Shown: positions 1 to 11,871 of the stretch, piece after piece
Position numbering within the stretch: position 1 is the stretch's first letter
Layout of the letters: each line of letters opens with the position of its first letter
From: Caprella mutica
Lineage: Eukaryota; Arthropoda; Malacostraca; Amphipoda; Caprellidae
DNA: 64,000 bases
Reading direction: 5' to 3'
Assembly (NCBI GenBank): GCA_947561585.1
Contig: CANNZV010000271.1
Coordinates: forward strand, 186,001-250,000
Notes under the pieces: generated by a model
The model's input: the letters and a program-made list of their open reading frames with translations, nothing else
Database searches by the model: none
Told to the model about the DNA's origin: nothing
Translations under genes and position numbers: made by a program

Positions 1-1855
1 ATCATTCTGAGAATCATAAGAAGATAAATGCCCCATAATTGAGAGGTAGGCTCGTTCGTATATACACAGTACATACCTATTCAAATGCAGTGTTTTAAAA
101 TGAACAGTTCTCTAGATAGGAAAAATGTTATGATATATGAAAACTATTAGTAAGAAATACTTAATTAGGTATTTGGATTCGTTATGTGGATCCATTATCT
201 TGGAATCAGCTTTGTTATTGATTTAAATTTGTTGGATCTAGTAGCCTATCGCACAAGGGGCTGTTTCTTTGCTTGAAATTCAGAGGTGTAGTACTGTAGT
301 ATGTAGAAATAGCGGAAACAAATCTTAAATTACATATTATATTAAAACTATATAAGCAAATTTGAAATGTTTTGCAGTTTTATAATCAGTAACCTTAGTT
401 CTAATGAATAGAGAAATAAAAAAATAGATTGGAGGGGACCTTTAACAGATTGTACTTGTACTGTATAGCTAACACATTGATTGTAAGACTATTCCATTCA
501 AGAATGGTACCAAAGAAATAATAATACAAAAGGATACAGCGCATTCAAAAATTCTGGTTTAAACTGCTTCGTGCTGCTACCTGGGTTTCAAAGTTGTTAC
601 TAGCAAAAGTAACATTTTGCGTTAATTAGAACATTTATAAAGGAACTTTTCAATAGTTTTAATGTTTACAATATTGGTAATTATGAGTGTAATTTTTTTC
701 CGAAAATAAGTTTTGGAAACTATTTATATAAACAAAAACAAAAAAACAAACAGTTATGTATATGAGTTAGTAAATGCTTCTAGAATATAGAGTACTTTCC
801 ATAATATTTCTTTTTGTGATACTATTTGGGTTATAGATGCATACAGTTTTATTGCAACTTTAAGATATAGATAAGTAAATTAGGTAATTAAGTTGAAAAT
901 ACATATCAACATCAGATTTGCTATCTGCCTGAGAAATCTAAGAACACTACTTATAAATTTAATCAGTAACTGATAGGAACTACGTAAATGTACACTTGAT
1001 GAATCTGGTTAAACTGTAACAATGGTTTTCAGCAGTTAAATCGAAAATCAAATTAAATTTGTATTAAGATAATTTTATTCAACTGAAGTTTTAAATTTAT
1101 TTTTTACAATTGATAAATTGACACGACATTTTGTAAGCCATCGGTTTCAATAATGGAAATTGATTACTTGTGACCGTGATGTAATCAAGACGTTACAGTT
1201 TGAATAACTGAATTAATTTATTATTATTTTACTTCAATGACAATCGATATACAGTTTATGTATTATATTCTTCGACCTGCATATTCATTCATATTTCTCC
1301 CTATTCGTAGTCAACAAGGTAAATGAAAATGCTATGAAAATCTCATAAAATACGCATCTTTCTCTTGAGAATCACTATTAGAAACATTCAGTATTATGAC
1401 TCACAGTTCAGAGCTCGAAAAGCATCTTTTGAATTCATCATAAAGGGAACTGTTTGTTCAGTCAAAAGATTGAATGAAATTTGCATTGAGAGAAGTTGCA
1501 TCCTGAGAATGATATAATTGAATTACTTCTCTGACAATATCATTCAAAGAGCTCGAATAGAAAATAGACGCGACGTGAGAATTGCCAAACCTATCAGCTG
1601 CCCACTTTCAATTCCTATCTATATTAGTTCTTTCAAGAGTGATCGATTAATTTTTCATTTATATGACTTTCGACATGAAGGACTCTTCTCTCTAATGGAT
1701 ATATAATCATTTCTCTGTGAATTTCCAATCGTGAATAATAATAACACAAAATGTAAAATGCATTTCCAAATTCACACCGTTTTTCCGGCTTGACAAAGTC
1801 ATCCAATCAACCACCGTGTCGGTTGCAGCGGTTAGCATCGAAGCACTGTGTGTAA
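1..1855. other. AT-rich non-coding stretch
   Basis: I see no gene, RNA gene or clear repeat here. The one ORF of note (1518-1706, 62 codons) has no recognisable domain and is of the length expected by chance. The last bases before 1856 are the left flank of the gypsy-type LTR. Confidence 0.6.
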
Positions 1856-1984
1856 TGTGGCATCTTAAACTTTAATATTTAATTACATAATTTAGTACAT
1901 AAATTATTACATTAAATTAGGATTAGTCAGACACGTAATTTGGATACGAGATTGTATAAATATAGTCATTTTGTCTGTTATTAT
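1856..1984 (+). repeat. 5' LTR of the gypsy element
   Basis: It begins TGTGGCATCTT and matches 3765-3893 with about 7 substitutions. A TATA-like TATAAATA lies at 1955-1962 in both copies and could be the LTR promoter. At about 130 bp it is short for an LTR. The end is set where the two copies stop aligning; a few more TTA repeats (to about 1990) may belong to it. Confidence 0.8.
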
Positions 1985-2024
1985 TATTAGTGGAATCATC
2001 ATCGCTTTCAGATAATGCAATCAA

Positions 2025-3677
2025 TGCTCATTTTGACGCAAGTATGCTGACTGATATGACTGTGGATGCGAGCCCAGTTGGATTAGCAGCTGTACTATAC
2101 TAGTATAGAGCAGAACAACCCGATAAGATGAAAGTAATTGCATACGCATCAAGATCAGTAACCGATGTTGAACAGAGATACAGTCAAACAGAGAAAGAAA
2201 GTCTTGCTTTAGTATGGGGATGTGAATATTTTCATATATATCTACATGGTTTTCCATTTACTACAGACATCACTGATCACAAACCCCTGGAGCTGATTTT
2301 TGATGATCCAAAATCTAAACCCCCCGCAAGAATCGAGAGATGGCTACTAAGATTGCAGAATACGATTTCAAAGTGAAATATAAGCCTGGTGTTAGTAATA
2401 TTGCAGATTACATGTTGCGGCATCCAAGGTTCTACTCTGATGAAGATATAGCAGTTGCATGGGAATGTGAAGAATATCTGAATGATCTGACTGTGAATGC
2501 CGTTCCTGAATCTATGACTGCAGGCGACATTAAGGAATATTCAGAATCTGATGAAGTCATATCTAAAATCATGAAAGAAATTGAACATAAAAGTTCACCA
2601 GATTTCGAGTTCATGAAGACTAACAAGGAATATAACATGATGAACAAAATCAGAGGAGAATTAAGCATATCGGACAAATATAAAATTCTACTGAAAAGAA
2701 CAAAGATAGTGATACCAAAACATCTCAGAAGAAACATTATTGACCTAGCACATGGTGGACATCAACGGATAGTCATGACAAAGCAGTTGCTTCGAGAAAA
2801 GGTGTGTTTCCCTGGAATAGATAGAATGACAGAAGAAATCATTTCTTCGTGTATAATATGCCAAGCCTCAGTGGAGAAAAATAACTTTGCTACATTGATA
2901 CCGTCTACTATTCATGATTCTCCTTGGATTGAACTTTCCTGTAATTTTACGGGACCTTTACCTTCAGGAGAGCATCTTATGGTAGTGATTGCCAATTGCA
3001 GCAAATTTCCGGTAATGAACATAATAAATAGTCCATCAGCATCCATAGTCATTCCTAAGTTGAGAGAGATATTTTCATTATTCGGAAAACCAAACAGTCT
3101 GAAAACTGATAACGGTGCTCCCTTCAGCAGTGCCGAGTTCGCAAAATTTGCAAATTTAATGGGATTTGAACATATTAAAATTTATCCACGTTGGCCTCAA
3201 GCAAATGGACAGGCTAAAAGATTTATGAAACCGTTAATAAAGTTTATACAAGGTGCAAAGTTAGAGAATAAATCATGGAGAGATGTGCTACAAACATTTT
3301 TTATAAATTACAGAAGCACACCTCATTCTACAACGAACAAAACTCTAAACGAGCTTCTTTTCAATCGAAAGGTACAAACACGTTTTCCTAATATCATCAT
3401 TACGAATAGCAACAAATCTGTGAAGGAAAGAGACAAGATGATGAAACTGAAAATGAAAAGGGATTATGATAAAAGGAAATGCAAAGGAGAGTTTATTAAG
3501 CTGAAAGTTGGAGACATGGTCCTACTGAAAAGAGAGATGAAGAGGAAAACTGAGACTATCTATTTACAGGATTTATATGAAGTTATCCAAATCATCGGAA
3601 CAAAAGTGATTGTGATAAGCACCAAAAGCGGAAGAATTGTAACCAGGAATATTTCATATTTTAAATTATTCAAATGA
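2025..3677 (+). pseudogene. pol: gypsy pol remnant: RNase H and integrase
   Basis: The 5' part is the RNase H-like domain that follows gypsy reverse transcriptase (VDASPVGLAAVLY near 2070-2100, TDHKPLE near 2273). It carries an in-frame TAG at 2101-2103 and a one-base frameshift near 2355. The long open frame from 2340 to 3677 then gives the integrase: an HHCC zinc-binding region (AHGGHQ near 2750, CIICQ near 2860) and the catalytic core. In the core the first acidic residue is replaced (SCNFTGPLP, Asp to Asn), the second is kept (KTDNGAPF) and the third is replaced (ANGQAKRFM, Glu to Lys). The enzyme should therefore be dead even where the frame is open. No gag or protease is present. The family is clear; the exact gypsy lineage is not. 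Confidence 0.88.
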
Positions 3678-3748
3678 CAATAGGTACTTAATATGGATCA
3701 GTTTTAATAATAGAAAGAGATAGGACAAATTAAAAGATTTGGTTTTTA

Positions 3749-3764
3749 TAAAGGAAAGGAAAGA
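3749..3764 (+). promoter_or_regulatory. Polypurine tract of the gypsy element
   Basis: A run of A and G ending AAAGGAAAGGAAAGA sits immediately before the TG that opens the right LTR. This is the expected place for the plus-strand primer of an LTR retrotransposon, and it fixes the 5' edge of the LTR. Confidence 0.75.
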
Positions 3765-3893
3765 TGTGGCATCTTGAACTTTAATATTTAATTACATAAT
3801 TTAGTACGGAAATTATTACATTAAATTAGGATTATTCAGGCACGTAATTTGGATACAAGGTTGTATAAATATAGTCATTTTGTCTGTTATTAG
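3765..3893 (+). repeat. 3' LTR of the gypsy element
   Basis: A direct repeat of 1856-1984 that starts TGTGGCATCTT directly after the polypurine tract. The two copies part after TGTCTGTTATTA, which sets the right limit. Confidence 0.8.
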
Positions 3894-4289
3894 CAGAAAA
3901 TCTTTACAAGCTTTTTCTCTGTGTTTAATTGAAAACAGAAACATCACATGCAGTAGCTATCGATTCTTTGTGCCATGTGGTTGTGTGCAATATGCCTCGG
4001 CCACGCGGGTTGACGGAATCTCTTATAGATTGGTTACTGCCTGATCGAATATTACCGAAATGCGAGTTTAACCAATCAAATATTATATCAAATGAGGATA
4101 TTCCACAATTATTCTTTTTCCTATTCAAATATTCGTAATTCTTTTCTGTAGATTACTGTTAGGCAAATAATTTAATTCAACTTATACATCAATAGAACAA
4201 TTAACAATAATATGTGCCGGTGAATAATAACTATTTCATCACGATACAACATCTCATCGTGCCCATACTCTATATCAGTACACAATACT
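3894..4289. other. Non-coding spacer
   Basis: No gene is supported. Overlapping ORFs of 67-69 codons occur on both strands (3925-4138) with no recognisable domain. It separates the gypsy remnant from the non-LTR element. Confidence 0.5.
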
Positions 4290-4299
4290 ACCCAATAGT
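4290..4299. repeat. Target-site duplication, 3' side of the non-LTR element
   Basis: ACCCAATAGT, identical to 7403-7412. It abuts the poly(A) end of the element. Confidence 0.85.
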
Positions 4300-4322
4300 T
4301 TTTTTTTTTTTTTTTTTTTTTT
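4299..4322 (-). other. Poly(A) tail of the non-LTR element
   Basis: An uninterrupted run of 24 T on the plus strand, which is a 3' poly(A) on the element's strand. It supports insertion by target-primed reverse transcription. Confidence 0.85.
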
Positions 4323-7300
4323 AAAACCATATTCTTCCATTAAAAACAAGGAGGATAAAATCTTTACAGAAGAGGAAATTCTTTCAGGAACTACGAGGGA
4401 GGAGTTGAGTTCCCTGAAGGAGTGGACCCGACCCTCTAAAACCTCTCCTTCGCGGCTGAGAGGATGCTGAAGGCATTCCCTCTCTGGATCGCAAGAGCCA
4501 TTCGCTGTTGGAACCAGGCAGACTCCCTTGGATCATTCGTTGTCTCAACATGGCGTCTACCTATGGACTTCATGATTAAGGAGGTTGTACTACCGTACGC
4601 TCCTGTTGTCTCTATAGCAATTGGCTCAAATATGTATGCATCTCCAAGGGCGGAGTATTTCTAACGCTTACGGTTCTCCGCAGCCCCGGCAGCTGATCCG
4701 GCCTCAACCGCGGAATCATTGAGGTGTGTCTCGGCAAATGTGTCGACACACGTGCAGTCCCAAATCAGACTCTTTCCATTCATGTAAGGAAACACAGTAA
4801 TACCATCTGGGCGTTTACCATCACCTCTGTCAAGCCCAGGAGGCTCAAGTACTGAAGGGAGTCCTGCTCTCTGCAAAGCCCGTTTTACCACATCATTCAT
4901 TGCTGCATGTCTTGGGTGACGCCCAGAACTGTACCTACAAGACAGGCCATGCATTCCTCTGACATCCATCCCACTACCACAGCGGCAAGAATGAAGTTCA
5001 CAAACTCTGGCACCAACTCTGAGAGCAATGGCTACCCTCAGGACCTCTGGATCGAGCTGTGTACCCAATGATGGTATGGGAATCGCGTTCAACCACACTC
5101 CAGTTTCTTTAAGAGATGCAGATAACAGTCGTGCCCTTGCCACCTGATCAGCTCTAGCCAATAGAATCTCCATTAATGAATGAGCCCGTGGTGTATCCCA
5201 TTCTTTTTGACTAGACTCATGGACTGGTACCGGGAGATCAGCCTGTAAACCCTGCCTCCAAGTCCCAACTGCATCCGTAAGCTCTCCGGTATCGACTACA
5301 TTAATATTAGAAAGAATAGTTTCAACCAAATCACTCACAGAATACAGTGAAGACACAAAAGCAGGTAAGGCAATATCTCCAGCTCTCCTACAACCCAGTC
5401 CACCAAGGCCAACCGGTAAAGTTGCCTGAACCCAAGAATCAGCTGACATCTCTACATTGGTCACACTGGCAACGGCAGATCTAAGTGATTCATCAAAGCA
5501 GCTAAGTTCGACTACGTGCTTGTAAGCTGGAGAAGCCCGCAGAACATATTGTAGCTTCGGAATGGAGAAAACATTTCTCAACAAAAAGAAGGCTTGATGG
5601 TTATCCACCACCCGCAATCGAGAGACCATGAGATCCAGATCTTCTTTCTTCCTTAAAAACTCCTCGGGGATACCCAAGTCACTTAAAGGCGCACCCAACA
5701 GGGAGCAATTGTCCTTATGAACCACTCTGACATTTGGAAGCACTGCCCGGAACAACAATTCTGTTTCACCAAGGGCATTATCATCGAGAATGGTCAGCTC
5801 TCATTTCGCACTATTAACTTCAAGTCCGATAACACTCAACCCATATATCAAGGTTTTTACATCCTCCAAAACTCTCCCCGGTGTATCTCCCAGGGCTGCG
5901 TCGTCCAGATACCATACATTGAACTCTGACTCAACCCTGCGAGCCAGCCACCTTGTCAATTCCAAGAGCAAACATAGCCGGTTCAAAAGGGTCACCCTGC
6001 TGGATACCTGTCTCCGACCTCAGCACCTATTCAACAAAAAACAAAGCTGAAGGCGAAGAATAAGCTTGGCAAAGGAGTCTATATAGCTCCGGCACACGGT
6101 TACGAATAACAGTAAGGAAGGTATCTCTCCTCAGACAATTGAAAGCGTTTTCCATATCCACCTTGAGAAACACCCTCCTATGGTTACAGTCATTCAAGTA
6201 CCGTCTTGCTGAATGTGCGGCAGCTTCACAGCCACCCTTCGTAGAGAACCCAAGCTGAACTGGTCTTAATTCACCACCAAGAGAGTGTGATAAGGGGCAC
6301 GTACCAACCTTGGCAGCCAACCTACGCAAGGTTTTACCAACTGCTATGGATCTGATGCCACCATCCTTTTTGGTTAAAGCGCATAATGTGGCTCCATAGA
6401 AAGTTGACAAAGCAAAATCAGGAACTTCTCCTCTCAATATCGCATTCACAAAATCTGTCAGAGTGGTCAAAAGACGTACTCCAGCCTCTGCAGATGAATG
6501 GGACACTAGCGTCTTCAAATGACCTGGCCTGAGGCCATCAGGTACTCCGGCAGAACCAGGACGGAAAGAATTTACAGCCCTCTGGACATCCTCCTCCTAA
6601 ACAATAGGCACAATTAGAGAATTATCCGGAGGCTCTGGCATCATCAAGTCTAGCGGGGCAGGCGGGTGTTTAGACTTCAATACTCTGACAGTCTCTTCGT
6701 TTCGTTGGGCCAGTCCATCCGAAGATGACAGCTCACGAACTGCTCCACTCACGTCACCATCTGCAAACTTAGCTGTCACTCTTTTTTTTAACTTTTGTAA
6801 CTTGTCATCGTCTGAAGCGTGTCGATTATTAACAACTGGAATTATGGGTTCAGGCAGCGTAGGTAGGGAGTCAGTCTCTAAAAATTGGGCCACCTGCCGA
6901 TTGATTTTGGTAGCAAGAGAAACCTTACGACCTTCCCTACCGCCATCTGGGCACTGAAGCCCCTAGTAGCAGAAGCTCATAAGCCTTGTCCATGCTAATT
7001 GGGTCTTCTGCGTTAGAGCCCCCTGCAATAACAGTTGGAGGGCTCCCGCCACAGCTATTACTAATCCCCTGGGAATCGTATTTAGGACTCTCAACCTGCT
7101 ACGACAGCCACCAATATATGCCTCCAAATTCACCAGCTGATTGGGCCGCTCCTCGGGGTCATCGATTGTACCCCGCCCTCGACACGCCACACAAACCCAT
7201 CTTACTATAACTGACGCCTGTGCCCTGGTCAGTCCCACACATGACATGTGAAACCATCCAGAACACAGTGCACATTTAACTCTTTTCTTTCGGTTATTAC

Positions 7301-7402
7301 GTGTGTCACATGAGCTACAGAGCACATCCTCACCCTCAATCATTAAATAAATTAGCAATCTGACTGGCCAAACAGAGCAAATGCCACCAGCACCCAATCA
7401 TC
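4300..7402 (-). mobile_element. Non-LTR retrotransposon, PHD/RT/endonuclease type
   Basis: The insertion is delimited by a 10-bp direct repeat ACCCAATAGT at 4290-4299 and 7403-7412. On the minus strand the element ends in a poly(A) tail (24 T on the plus strand, 4299-4322). One long reading frame fills almost all of it. At about 3.1 kb with an N-terminal PHD finger it appears near full length at its 5' end, which is unusual for non-LTR copies because most are 5' truncated. The C-terminal endonuclease is of the restriction-like kind, so this belongs to the RLE group (R2-like in the broad sense) and not to the APE-endonuclease LINEs. I cannot assign the clade. Stops and a frameshift make this copy inactive. 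Confidence 0.85.
4436..7397 (-). pseudogene. PHD finger-RT-restriction-like endonuclease polyprotein, broken
   Basis: Read on the minus strand from about 7397. Near the N-terminus is a C4HC3 PHD finger (CSSCDTRNN at about 7315, CALCSGWFHMSC, WVCVAC near 7195). A central reverse transcriptase follows, with KKDGGIRSIAVG near 6370, the first catalytic Asp in KVDMENAFN near 6160 and YLDD near 5910. The C-terminus has a CCHC cluster (CRCG then HGLSC near 4960) and a PD-(D/E)XK-like nuclease (KRPDG, then IWDCTC near 4760). The frame is broken by TAG at 6963-6965, 6597-6599 and 6027-6029, a one-base shift near 5960, TGA at 5801-5803 and TAG at 4661-4663. After the last TAG about 74 more recognisable codons continue, including KYSALGD and ETTG motifs, to a TAG at 4436-4438 that I take as the natural end. 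The catalytic residues of the reverse transcriptase are retained. Confidence 0.85.
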
Positions 7403-7412
7403 ACCCAATAGT
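7403..7412. repeat. Target-site duplication, 5' side of the non-LTR element
   Basis: ACCCAATAGT, identical to 4290-4299. The element's 5' end abuts it. Confidence 0.85.
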
Positions 7413-8917
7413 ACACATGCATGCCTTGAATACCTACGTAAGTTACGTTAGCGATATTACATATCTCCATAGTGTGTCACTGTGCAGGTGTGTGTGTTTC
7501 TCAGCTTGCTAACTGGGTGATGTCAGCCAATTGGTTGAGGTGCATGAATATCATATTTTAATGTAATTTCAATACTCTATACATAATCGTTTATTAATAA
7601 AAATTGACTTGACGTGTCTGCTAAAATTTTCTTACACAATGTCCTATTGTATTAGGCTTTGTCTCTAGCGATTTTTAAACGAATTTAGCGAGTATTTTTC
7701 CAAATATAAGAGAATCAATGAAATTAGGCATCCATCTGCCCAACCGTGAATCTACCTTACCTGAAAGTAGCGTGAAGGATATGGTTAAAGTTATAGATAT
7801 AACAAATACAAAATGGTATACACTATGTATTATAGGGAACAGGTGTGATTTTATTATTTTATAAATATATTTTAGAGAGTTTTATTAAGAGTGTAGTTTA
7901 AAGTCAACGTTGTGAGTATTCTAGGTTCCAAGTTTCAAAATAGAAAGGTATCTGTTTACTTATGGCCTGGAAAAATCAGTGATAAAGTTTTAAAGCTTTA
8001 TTATAAAGTATTCTTTTTATACAACATTAGGTATATAATATATATTAATAGTACATGATATTATTGAGAATGTGTAATGTTAAAGTAGGACCATCAATAA
8101 TTAAGGAAGGCCCATGTCGAACTACGTTCGAAATAATCTAAAATTTTGGAAGAGAAAATATTTTAGGAAGCCAAGTTTAGATTTTACCATCAAACATATT
8201 ACCATCGTATAGCTTTCTTATTAAATAGCATTATTTGATTGAAAGACAGAATATATACTCAGAAATATTATATTTTGTTAACTCAAAAGTATATTAATTG
8301 CGGAGTTAGAGATTATTTAACAGATACCATATTTATAAAATTAATAATAATTATTATTTCAATTGGGAAGGTTAAACTCATGGTTTATAAATTCTTTTAA
8401 TAAAAATGTAACCATTTAGACTTCTTAATATAAATTTCAAAGCCCATTTTAATTCTTTTCTTCCAAATTCCGTTCAACTATACAATGCATTCAGGCATTT
8501 TGAGATTCTTTTCACTCCAAGGTCTTCAGTTTAAACGTAAGTTCAAAGACAGGAAATAAATATTATTCAACAGTTGAGAAAAAGAGGACTGGTTGATAAA
8601 AAAAAGACATCTGTGAATGATTACATTTTACATCCATCTCTAATGAACATCTGAATATTTAGTTAGTAATATTAAAAGCTTCAATCGTTGAATTTTACTT
8701 CTAGCAATAGTTTCATCATTATAATGATTAATATCACATGATATTCACTAATAAATTAAATGGAGCTAAATAATCAGAAGGCAACGGAACTTTTTCTTCA
8801 TGAAGTAGAAGTACATTTTGATGGATATCGAAAACAAGTTCAATTTTAAAAAGATAAAACGTTTATCATTCATGAAGATTCAACCCGAGTGATATAAAAA
8901 AAACATATTCTCCAATT
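7413..8917. other. AT-rich non-coding stretch
   Basis: I see no ORF, RNA gene or tandem repeat with support here. Confidence 0.55.
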
Positions 8918-9217
8918 ACACACAGAGAAAGGATTAGTTGAATCAAATCATATATGATTTGTTTTGACTACATTTTATGGTTTATCTGTGCGCCTACCTA
9001 CGTGGTAAGTTGCAGGTACTATTTAAAATGAGTTAAATTGACGTTGGTTAAAACAACACATATGTGAGTTGATTCTTTTTAATTCCCGATGGTCACAACA
9101 ACTATCTGTGATAGTCAAAACTACTCATGATGCTTGCACCAATTATATGTAATGGTTATAACAACTGCAGAACAAGGTTACATCAACCACTTGTGTATGT
9201 TTCTCCAATCACTCCTT

Positions 9218-9505
9218 TGTGTTATACTAACTACTCGTGCAGGTTATATCAACTACTCGTGCAGGTTATACCAACTACTCGTGCAAGTTATACCAACTAC
9301 TCGTACGGGTTATATCAACTACTCGTGCAGGTTATATCAACTACTCGTGTAGGTTATTATATCAACTACTCGTATTGGTTATATCAACTACTCTTATTGG
9401 TTATATCAACTACTCGTGTAGGTTATAACAACATCTCGTGTTGGTTTATCAACTACTCGTGTAGGTTATATCAACATCTCGTGTTGGTTATATCAACTAC
9501 TAGTA
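9218..9505. repeat. 22-bp minisatellite (unit AGGTTATATCAACTACTCGTGC)
   Basis: About a dozen imperfect copies with a 22-bp period, for example unit starts at 9241 and 9263. Because 22 is not a multiple of 3, all three forward frames stay open and give ORFs with a 22-residue period (9127-9540). These are by-products of the repeat and not genes. A related single unit recurs at about 9667-9692, after roughly 130 bp of unrelated, GC-richer sequence (9535-9665). Confidence 0.85.
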
Positions 9506-9692
9506 AACTATGTAAATATGGACAGTATGATAATATGTAGTCTATGGTTAATCTTACCCTGAGACCAAATTCTCAGGAACCAGTAAAACGAACGGGGTTT
9601 GCGCTGCGTACGTCAGACGGCGGGTTTCAGGCAGTATGACTTCCGGTTATACTTTGTCAAGTAAATGTATATCAACTATTAGTGTAGGTTGA

Positions 9693-11235
9693 AATCTCGG
9701 TCCGGTTAGCAGTAGCCAAACTATTTACATGACTTTTCCAGTCACTTTAATTTACTCTATTAAATCATAATATCGAGTTAGGTCCCGGTATCAATTAGAT
9801 TAGACTATTTATTTTCTACGACCAAATCTAACATGTTCATTTATTCCCTACTTTTGCTTCTGTGATATGCATACTATTTTGATTTAAAAAAAATAATTGT
9901 ACACCTAGATTCCTAGACTAATCTTTGCTTTTTGAAATGTTTTCGATCCGATGAATTGATATATGGTTATTAGTTGTAAATTAATAGATTAGATTGAATA
10001 AATAACTTCATCAGGTCAGTTTATAAATAAGTAGTTAGATAACGTAAATAACTTTTCGTAGTGATAAATAGGTAGGCTAGATAAATTAAATAACCAGGCT
10101 AGATTACAAATACAAATGTTGATAGAAAAAATCTGAGATATGCTGCAATTATACTATAACTTAATGAATAATAATAAAGCCTTTATCTTCTAAACCATAT
10201 TTTAGTGCAATCATCTTACTCATAGGCACTGATGTAGAAATATGCTAAAAGAATTACCAAGGTCAAATTGAAAACGAAATATAAACATTTAAGTTTTAGA
10301 TTTATTATTTAGAAGTACATTTTGAATCCTCGTCACTGTCTGTTACGACTATAGGTTGCCAATTCCTGAAATAAGAGATTCGTATATTAAATTAATATTT
10401 ATAATAGAAATTTGTAGTATCGTTAATATACATTATCAATAGCATGACCTACTCTTTTTTTCTTTTTTGATGAGATAGCGACAGCTTCGATATTCTTTTC
10501 ATGACTGGAATCCCTAAAAGCATATGGGAAAGTAAGAGCTAATCATGATGCAAATACATATTTAAAAATCATCTATTGTTGATCTACTCCATCAATTCTT
10601 CATAAAGATCTGAAAGTAGATTCAGAAAATATAGAAAACCATATTAATAAAAAAATTAAGAGAATTATTAACTGAGAATTGTTTCATATATGCAAATTAT
10701 TTATATAAAATGTTTAACTATCTTAAAATCTTCAGATGTAGTATAAATTTAGCTCTAATAAATGCAATTGATTCTCCTTGCTAATCCTCATAATTTGGTT
10801 CATTATACACTCCTAATTTAGACTTTAAGTATATACCAAAGAAGTATAATATATCAAAAGGCTCACCTCTGGTTGGAGTTCTCACTGCCAAATCCCTGGA
10901 CGGTGTTCTTCTTATTTGCTCCAAGGAAGGAGTTCTCCCGGTCATAGAAAACTAGGGTCAAGTAGGTAAATTGCGGCACTTTAACTAACTGCAGCCTCTT
11001 ATCTCAGAAACATCAATAAGTTAATAACCATCATTGCTTCAAGGTACTTGTTAAATAAATAGAACCTATCATAAATTAAGCTTATTATGATATTCAACAA
11101 TTCATTATATAGCTAAACTAGTTTCAGAAGGATTTTGAGATTTTCTAATAGGGCCGCAATTAGAAATTAAAGAACCGAATTTACTTGTCTAGTTTTAAAT
11201 ATATAAATTATCATAATACTTATCTTGAGATACTA
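9693..11235. other. Non-coding stretch
   Basis: No gene is supported. The sequence is AT-rich with no ORF worth reporting. Confidence 0.5.
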
Positions 11236-11399
11236 GGATAAGTTCCGCATTATCGGACGGTTCCACATTTTCGGTCACCTAAGAAAAACTATGTAAAATA
11301 ATTAATCAACTTTTATTTTAATTCGCTATTAGGTAGCTATATACTTTATTTCATACGTGACCGAAAATGTGAAATTGCTAGATAATTTGGAACTTACCC
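11236..11399. mobile_element. Small TA-flanked MITE (GGATAAG ends), copy 1
   Basis: The ends form an imperfect inverted repeat of about 45 bp: GGATAAGTTCCGCATTATCG at left, and CTTACCC after a complement of CACATTTTCGGTCAC at right. TA flanks both sides (11234-11235, 11400-11401), as expected for Tc1/mariner-type insertion. A second copy with the same terminal words is at 49748-49869. It is non-coding and 164 bp long. Confidence 0.6.
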
Positions 11400-11871
11400 T
11401 ATCTGAGGACAGCGCAGTAACTGCCTAGCCTATGTAGAAGGTAATGCCACTGAAAAAAACAGCTAGGTAGGTATTATGCTTAAATAAGTTAACATATAAT
11501 AATCTAGGAAAATTAGTTTGGATATCAGTTTACAAACTGGAAGGCAGTAATCAAAATTTATTAATATGAAAAGTTATATACTCTTAATCAGCTCTTCAAA
11601 TAACTACCTAGCCGCCAGTCTATCAATCCCCAAAACATTAAAATATTTGGGCAGACATTTATCTATGTATTAATGGAATTAATTAATAATTAATAATCGT
11701 TCGGCAGCGATGATACCATTTAGTGCATATAACGCTATTGTTCGCACTCGAACTAAAATGGTATTGAGGAGCGATCACATTCAACACGTAACACACTTGA
11801 AACAAGATTTGAACTGTAAAGTGTCAACCGATTAATTAGCTTTGAGGAAAACATAAGTTGCCACTTACTCA

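Larger units (their letters stand above)
1856..3893 (+). mobile_element. Internally deleted Ty3/gypsy LTR retrotransposon
   Basis: Two direct repeats of about 129 bp (1856-1984 and 3765-3893) bracket a pol remnant that holds only RNase H and integrase. A purine-rich tract (3749-3764) lies directly before the right repeat and a TGG that could start a primer-binding site lies at 1991. Gag, protease and the reverse-transcriptase core are absent, because the left LTR runs almost directly into the RNase H domain. The LTRs differ at about 7 sites, so the copy is not recent. I did not find a convincing target-site duplication, so the outer LTR limits are approximate. It cannot move by its own enzymes. 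Confidence 0.85.

Noticed and set aside
4464..4664. Plus-strand 66-codon ORF
   Set aside because: Antisense shadow of the endonuclease tail of the non-LTR element.
5717..6050. Plus-strand ORFs over the RT region
   Set aside because: Antisense shadows of the minus-strand reverse transcriptase.
9127..9540. Three overlapping repetitive ORFs
   Set aside because: A 22-bp repeat read in all three frames; the overlap itself argues against coding.
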